Below, one piece after another: positions 59,520 through 64,000 of a stretch of 64,000 bases of DNA. The DNA lies in assembly GCA_030428885.1 (NCBI GenBank), contig JAUIEJ010000003.1:62001-126000 (forward strand), given 5' to 3'. Made by a program: the position numbers and the translations under genes. Below the pieces are notes generated by a model. That model ran no database searches, was not told the DNA's origin, and saw nothing but the letters and a program-made list of their open reading frames with translations. Positions within the stretch are counted from its first letter, which is position 1, and each line of letters opens with the position of its first letter. The DNA is from Gemmatimonadota bacterium. GTDB taxonomy: Bacteria; Gemmatimonadota; Gemmatimonadetes; Longimicrobiales; Gaopeijiaceae.

Positions 59520-61022
59520 ATGGCCGTACGTGCCGTCGCCGCCGTGGACCAGGGCACCACCGGGTCCACGGTCCTGATCGTGGGAGAGGACGGCCGGGTG
59601 CTGGCCCGGGCCTATTCGGAGTTCACCCAGCACTTCCCCCGGCCCGGATGGGTGGAGCACGACGCCGGCGAGATCTGGTCCGTGACCCGCGACGTCCTGG
59701 CGCGAGCCCTGGTCGATGCCGTCGCGGCAGGGGCCCGGGTCGAGGCCCTGGGCATCACCAACCAGCGGGAGACGGTGGTGCTCTGGGACCGGGAGACGCT
59801 GGAGCCGGTCCATCGGGCCATCGTCTGGCAGGACCGCCGGACCACCCCCCTCTGCCGACGGTTGAAGGAGGCGGGACACGAACCCGAGGTGCGCCGCCGG
59901 ACCGGGTTGGTCCTGGACCCGTACTTCACCGGCACGAAGCTGACCTGGCTGCTCGAGGAGCACCCCGACCTCCGGGCTCGGGCCGAGGCCGGGGACCTGG
60001 CATGCGGCACCATCGACGCCTGGCTGGTGGCCCGCCTCACCGAGGGCCGGGTTCACGCCACCGACCCCACCAACGCCTCCCGCACCCTTCTCTACGACCT
60101 TCACGAGCGGGCGTGGTCCGACCCCCTTCTCGATCTCTTCGGCGTGCCCGCCGCCCTCCTCCCGGAAGTGCGCCGGAGCAGCGGGGCCTTCGGGGTGACC
60201 CGGGGCGATGCGGCGGGGGTCGAGGTGCCGATCCTCGGCGTCGCCGGCGATCAGCAGGCGGCCCTCTTCGGCCAGGGGTGCTGGCGGCCGGGGTTGGCGA
60301 AGAACACCTACGGCACCGGGGCCTTCCTCCTGCTCCACACCGGCGGCGAGGCGGTGGCGTCGAACCACGGGCTCCTCACCACGGCCGCCGTGGCGGAAGA
60401 CGGCGGGCACGCCTACGCCCTGGAGGGGTCGATCTTCGTGGCCGGAGCCGCCATCCAATGGCTCCGGGACGGTCTGGGCATCCTGGAGCACGCCGAGGAG
60501 TCCGAGGCCCTGGCCGCGTCCCTGGAGGACAACGACGGCGTGTACCTGGTGCCCGCCTTCGTGGGGTTGGGCGCGCCCCATTGGGACCCGGAAGCCCGGG
60601 GGACGGTGGTGGGGCTCACCCGGGGCAGCGGTCGGGCCCACCTGGCCCGGGCCGCTCTGGAGGCCATGGCCTACTCCACCGCCGACGTCCTCCACGCCAT
60701 GGAGGCCGATTCGGGGGTGACGGCCCGGGAGCTCCGGGTCGACGGGGGCGCCGCCGACAACGACTGGCTCATGCGGTTCCAGGCGGGCATCGTGGGCCTG
60801 CCGGTGCTTCGCCCGCCGGTGGTGGAGACCACGGCGCTGGGCGCGGCGGGCCTCGCCGGGCTGGCCGCGGGGGTCTGGCCCGAGGCCGAGGCGTTCCGGG
60901 CCTCCCTGGGCGAACCGGTGCGGTTCGATCCCGATCTCGATCCCGAGCGACGGACTCGACTGGTGGCGGGGTGGGAGCGGGCGGTGGCCGCGGCTCGGGC
61001 CTGGTCCGGCGCGGGCGACTGA
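59520..61022 (+). CDS. glpK: Glycerol kinase
   Basis: 500 residues, FGGY family. N-terminal VDQGTTGSTVLIVGEDG, YFTGTKLTWLLEEHP, the substrate-binding NASRTLLYDLHERAWSD, YGTGAFLLLHTG and the C-terminal DGGAADNDWLMRFQAGIV are all present. It phosphorylates glycerol to glycerol-3-phosphate in the cytoplasm. It is the last gene of the glmM-glmS-dtd-maf-glpK run by spacing. The next gene, ccmE, lies 187 bp away. Confidence 0.95.
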   Translation: MAVRAVAAVDQGTTGSTVLIVGEDGRVLARAYSEFTQHFPRPGWVEHDAGEIWSVTRDVLARALVDAVAAGARVEALGITNQRETVVLWDRETLEPVHRAIVWQDRRTTPLCRRLKEAGHEPEVRRRTGLVLDPYFTGTKLTWLLEEHPDLRARAEAGDLACGTIDAWLVARLTEGRVHATDPTNASRTLLYDLHERAWSDPLLDLFGVPAALLPEVRRSSGAFGVTRGDAAGVEVPILGVAGDQQAALFGQGCWRPGLAKNTYGTGAFLLLHTGGEAVASNHGLLTTAAVAEDGGHAYALEGSIFVAGAAIQWLRDGLGILEHAEESEALAASLEDNDGVYLVPAFVGLGAPHWDPEARGTVVGLTRGSGRAHLARAALEAMAYSTADVLHAMEADSGVTARELRVDGGAADNDWLMRFQAGIVGLPVLRPPVVETTALGAAGLAGLAAGVWPEAEAFRASLGEPVRFDPDLDPERRTRLVAGWERAVAAARAWSGAGD

Positions 61023-61136
61023 CGCGGCTCGTCCGCCACGCCGGGGATCGCGCGCCTGCGGGGAATCTCCCGACGACGGATCGGGAACCTTCCCATCTTG
61101 CGCGGGTCGGACCGAATCAGGAAGTTTTCGGGCACG

Positions 61137-61181
61137 GTCCGGCCATTCGACTTGCTCCCCAGAGGTCCCTCCCGGCCGGAC
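61137..61181 (+). promoter_or_regulatory. Inverted repeat in the ccmE leader
   Basis: GTCCGGCC (61137-61144) and GGCCGGAC (61174-61181) are a perfect 8-bp inverted repeat with a 29-nt loop, ending 28 bp before the ccmE ATG. It is likely a leader stem; chance occurrence in GC-rich DNA is possible. Confidence 0.3.
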
Positions 61182-61209
61182 GACCTCGCCAACGAACAGG
61201 TGACGACCG

Positions 61210-61644
61210 ATGAAGCAGAACGGCCGTTTCATGGTGGGGCTCGTGGGTGTCGCAGCCGTGGTGACCTATCTGGTCTGGACCGGCGTGAGCGACACGATGG
61301 TGTACTACCTCACCCCCTCCGAGCTCATCGCGAAGATCGACGAAGACCCGACGTTCCGGGAGGTCGGGGTCAAGGTGAGCGGGCGCCTCGTGGTGGACAG
61401 CCACGAGCAGACGCCCGGCAGCCTCGAGCATCACTTCGTCGTCCACGACCTGGAAGACGAGAGTGTGACGTTCCCGGTGGTCTACCGCCGGCCCCTTCCC
61501 GACACCTTCACCGATTCCCCCGAGATGGTGGTGGACGTGGTTCTGGAGGGGCGCTTCAACGACGCCGGCGTCTTCGAGGCCCAGACGGTCCTGACGAAGT
61601 GCGGTAGCCGGTACGAAGCGACTCCGGAGGAACTCCGCACGTGA
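61210..61644 (+). CDS. ccmE: Cytochrome c maturation heme chaperone CcmE, Cys variant
   Basis: 144 residues. One N-terminal TM anchor (about 8-26) is followed by the periplasmic OB-fold beta-barrel, including YYLTPSELIAKID and VKVSGRLVVDS. The heme-attachment site is C131-GSR-Y135, i.e. CxxxY instead of the usual HxxxY. Ccm systems with a cysteine-type CcmE are known in some archaea and deltaproteobacteria, often lacking CcmH. AGGTGA lies before ATG 61210. The stop overlaps the ccmF GTG by 4 bp. Confidence 0.92.
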   Translation: MKQNGRFMVGLVGVAAVVTYLVWTGVSDTMVYYLTPSELIAKIDEDPTFREVGVKVSGRLVVDSHEQTPGSLEHHFVVHDLEDESVTFPVVYRRPLPDTFTDSPEMVVDVVLEGRFNDAGVFEAQTVLTKCGSRYEATPEELRT

Positions 61645-63704
61645 ACGTCCTGGGCGAACTCGCCCTCTGGATCGCCCTCCCCGTTTCCCTCTGGGGGATG
61701 GTGCTGGGCTTCGCCGGGGGCCGGAAACAGCGGGGTGACCTGACCCTGTCGGCGGAGCGGAGCGTCTACGCCGTCTTCTTCCTGACGATCATCGCGAGCC
61801 TCGGGGTCGTCGACGCGTTCCTCAACGACCGCTTCGAATACTGGTACGTGGCGAACTATTCCAGTCGGAATCTCGCCACCTACTTCAAGGTCTCGGGGCT
61901 GTGGGCCGGTCAGCGGGGTTCGCTGCTCTTCTGGCTCCTCCTCCTGTCGTTGTTCGCCACCATCGCCGTGTGGTCCAACCGGCGGAAGAACCGGGAGTTC
62001 ATGCCCTACGTGGCGGGCACGCTCCTCACCATCACGTCGTTCTTCCTGGTGGTGCTGCTCTTCGCCGACGTGAACCCCTTCGAGACCCTGGGATTCACGC
62101 CGGCCGACGGGGCGGGGCTCAATCCCCAGCTCCAGAATTACTGGATGACGATCCACCCGCCCACGCTGTACCTGGGCTTCACCGCGTTCACCATTCCCTT
62201 CGCCTTCGCGGTGGCGGCACTCCTCAACGGGCGCCTGGATTCCCGCTGGATCGTCCTCACCCGGAAGTGGACCCTGCTGTCGTGGTTCTTCCTGGCCAAC
62301 GGAATCATCTTCGGGATGCGGTGGGCCTACGAGGAGCTGGGGTGGGGCGGCTACTGGTTCTGGGACCCGGTGGAGAACGCCTCCCTGCTTCCGTGGCTCA
62401 CGGCCACGGCGTTCCTCCACAGCATCCAGATCCAGGAAAACCGGGGCATGCTGAAGGTGTGGAACATGGGGTTGGTGATCCTCACCTTCCTCCTGACCAT
62501 CTTCGCCACCTTCCTCACCCGCTCGGGGCTCATCGAGTCGGTCCACACCTTCGCCCAGGAACTGAAGATCGCCTTCATCTTCCTCGGCTTCATGGCGTCG
62601 ATCCTCATGGCCGGGCTGGTGTTGGTGTTGTACCGCCTGCCCAAGCTGAAGAGCGAAAACCAGATCGAATCGTTCGTCAGCCGTGAGGCGGCCTTCGTCT
62701 TCAACAACCTGATCCTCCTGGGCGCCACCTTCGCCGTCATGTGGGGCACGCTCCTGCCCCTCATCAGCGAAGGGTTCACCGGTCAGGAGATCACCGTGGG
62801 CCCGCCGTTCTTCAACCGGGTCAACCTTCCCATCGGCCTGGCTCTCCTGGCCCTCATGGGGATCGGCCCCGTCATCGCCTGGCGCCGGGCCTCCAAGAAG
62901 AACCTGAAGAAGAACTTCCTCTGGCCCCTGGTGGTCGGGGTGGTCACCGCCGCCGGCCTCTGGGCCGCCGGTGCGCGCCATGGCATGGCCCTCCTGACGT
63001 TCGGCATCTCGGCCTTCGTCATGGCCATCATCGTGGTGGAGTTCTGGAAAGGCACCCGGGCCCGGGCCCGCATCGAGGGCGAGGGGGTGGTGAAGGCCTT
63101 CTACCACCTGGTGGCCCGGAACCGGCGCCGGTGGGGGGGCTACATCGTCCATGTGGGGGTGGTGTTCGTCTTCACCGCCTTCGCCGCGGCGCCGTGGTAC
63201 GGCGAATTCCTCCAGACCCTGGAGCCCGGCGAGACCATGACGGCGGAGTCGCCGCTGGGGCACACCTACGAGATGACCTACGAGGGCATCTCCACCAACA
63301 TCCGGGATCCCGACAAGAACCTGCAGTGGCAGGCTACGGCCCTGGTGAGCGTGCGCCGCGACGGGGAGCCCCTCGGGACGTTCACCACCGAGAAGCGCCG
63401 CTACATTCGCCCGGAAGCCCAGATCGTCACCGAGGTGGGGATCAAGTCCTTCCCCATGGAGGACCTCTACATCATCCTGGCCGACGCCGATCTCGACCGG
63501 ATCCTCCAGGGTGACGCCGGCGGTCAGGCCGTGACCTTCAACGTGCTGGTGAAGCCCCTCATCGCCTGGATCTGGGCCGGGGGACTCATCATCACCCTGG
63601 GCAGCCTCATCTCCATGTGGCCCAGTGCGGGCGCGGTCCGGGCGCCCACGGCGGCCCGGGGCCGGGGCACCACCGGGGCCGAGCCCCTCCCGGCAGGAGA
63701 CTGA
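61641..63704 (+). CDS. ccmF: Cytochrome c heme lyase subunit CcmF
   Basis: 687 residues, a multi-pass membrane protein with about 14-15 TM helices. The WWD heme-handling motif WGGYWFWDPVENASLLPW is at about 233-252, and conserved histidine-bearing loops include WMTIHPPTLYLGFTAF. A large periplasmic beta domain (about 520-635) precedes the last TM. It transfers heme to apocytochrome c in the CcmF-type heme lyase. The GTG at 61641 overlaps the ccmE stop. The next gene begins 3 bp after its stop. Confidence 0.95.
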   Translation: MNVLGELALWIALPVSLWGMVLGFAGGRKQRGDLTLSAERSVYAVFFLTIIASLGVVDAFLNDRFEYWYVANYSSRNLATYFKVSGLWAGQRGSLLFWLLLLSLFATIAVWSNRRKNREFMPYVAGTLLTITSFFLVVLLFADVNPFETLGFTPADGAGLNPQLQNYWMTIHPPTLYLGFTAFTIPFAFAVAALLNGRLDSRWIVLTRKWTLLSWFFLANGIIFGMRWAYEELGWGGYWFWDPVENASLLPWLTATAFLHSIQIQENRGMLKVWNMGLVILTFLLTIFATFLTRSGLIESVHTFAQELKIAFIFLGFMASILMAGLVLVLYRLPKLKSENQIESFVSREAAFVFNNLILLGATFAVMWGTLLPLISEGFTGQEITVGPPFFNRVNLPIGLALLALMGIGPVIAWRRASKKNLKKNFLWPLVVGVVTAAGLWAAGARHGMALLTFGISAFVMAIIVVEFWKGTRARARIEGEGVVKAFYHLVARNRRRWGGYIVHVGVVFVFTAFAAAPWYGEFLQTLEPGETMTAESPLGHTYEMTYEGISTNIRDPDKNLQWQATALVSVRRDGEPLGTFTTEKRRYIRPEAQIVTEVGIKSFPMEDLYIILADADLDRILQGDAGGQAVTFNVLVKPLIAWIWAGGLIITLGSLISMWPSAGAVRAPTAARGRGTTGAEPLPAGD

Positions 63705-63707
63705 GCC

Positions 63708-64000
63708 GTGGCGCTTCTGGGGGCTCTCCTGCTGGTGGCGGCCGTGGTGCTCTTCATTCTCCTTCCCGTGGCCCGGGGGCAGCACGCCTCCCTGACCCGT
63801 GAAGACGACGAGATGACCGAGGCCGAAGCCCGGCGCCGGGTGACGCTCCTCGCCCTCCGGGACGTGGAGTACGACTACCACACGGGCAAGCTCGACGAGG
63901 CCGACTACATGGCGCTGCGGAAGGAACTGTCCGCCGAGGCCCTGGCGGCGCTCCGGGCGTTCGAGGGTGAAGAGGGCGCCACGGACGTGGACATCGAGGC
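63708..64000 (+). CDS. CcmI-like cytochrome c biogenesis protein, N-terminal part (3' end outside window)
   Basis: Only 97 residues are seen. An N-terminal TM (about 2-20: ALLGALLLVAAVVLFILLPV) is followed by a charged helix with the motif YDYHTGKLDEADYMALR, typical of the first cytoplasmic/periplasmic segment of CcmI-like proteins. The GTG at 63708 is 3 bp after the ccmF stop. The family call rests on this short motif and on gene order. Confidence 0.6.
   Translation, partial: MALLGALLLVAAVVLFILLPVARGQHASLTREDDEMTEAEARRRVTLLALRDVEYDYHTGKLDEADYMALRKELSAEALAALRAFEGEEGATDVDIE

Overview
This 64 kb window is GC-rich (roughly 70 %) chromosomal DNA from a diderm bacterium. It has outer-membrane biogenesis chaperones, a heptosyltransferase, lipoproteins and TonB-plug-type proteins. 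Gene content and style suggest Gemmatimonadota: carboxypeptidase-regulatory/plug proteins in tandem, many GTG starts and few strong Shine-Dalgarno sites. That phylum call is an inference from gene content; there is no rRNA or other marker in the window. I recognise 54 protein genes, one of them cut at each window edge, plus one speculative leader peptide. I see no tRNA, rRNA, CRISPR array, insertion sequence or prophage gene, and no intergenic stretch reaches 300 bp.

Layout. 1-3.1 kb: 3' end of acetyl-CoA synthetase, then a convergent pair encoding a sulfite-oxidase-type molybdoenzyme and a left-handed beta-helix acyltransferase. 3.2-7.8 kb (+): a small helical protein, guaB behind a structured leader, a class V aminotransferase and an MltD-like LysM lytic transglycosylase. 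7.8-22.4 kb (-): an eleven-gene run, read from right to left: DUF58, BatA-like, mfd, PpiC lipoprotein, surA, pdxA, ftsE, ftsX, EnvC-like, holB, moaC. 22.7-24.4 kb (+): a DUF4384 protein with a long Pro/Thr/Arg/Gly tail, behind a near-consensus sigma-54 site. 24.4-31.9 kb (+): lepA, heptosyltransferase, ROK kinase, PfkB kinase, STAS-GHKL ATPase, STAS protein and a PLP transsulfuration enzyme, nearly all overlapping or abutting. 32.0-36.3 kb (+): three paralogous secreted carrier/plug proteins. 36.4-41.5 kb: delta-1-pyrroline-5-carboxylate dehydrogenase (-) diverging from mrp, a SAM-hydrolase-family protein and a beta-propeller lipoprotein (+). 41.5-46.2 kb (-): an ECF sigma factor, a doubled zinc-finger anti-sigma factor, a polymer-forming membrane protein, a DUF4097 protein and a small membrane protein. 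46.3-47.0 kb (+): ubiE. 47-55 kb (-): two M16 peptidases, mutM, a YbjQ protein, purD, an M48 peptidase and a second PLP transsulfuration enzyme. 55.2-64 kb (+): glmM, glmS, dtd, maf, glpK, then ccmE, ccmF and the start of a ccmI-like gene.

How the genes fit together. Much of the window serves the envelope: OMP chaperones, the FtsEX-EnvC divisome switch, murein hydrolysis, UDP-GlcNAc supply (glmM-glmS), LPS heptose addition and cytochrome c maturation. Two regulatory modules stand out as possibly undescribed. One is the ECF sigma/double-ZAS/bactofilin-like operon. The other is the STAS-GHKL plus STAS pair chained to two sugar kinases. The three plug-only proteins with a shared four-cysteine pattern are a third candidate. 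No complete, obviously novel enzyme system (defence, biosynthetic or mobile) is evident; most of the window is housekeeping.
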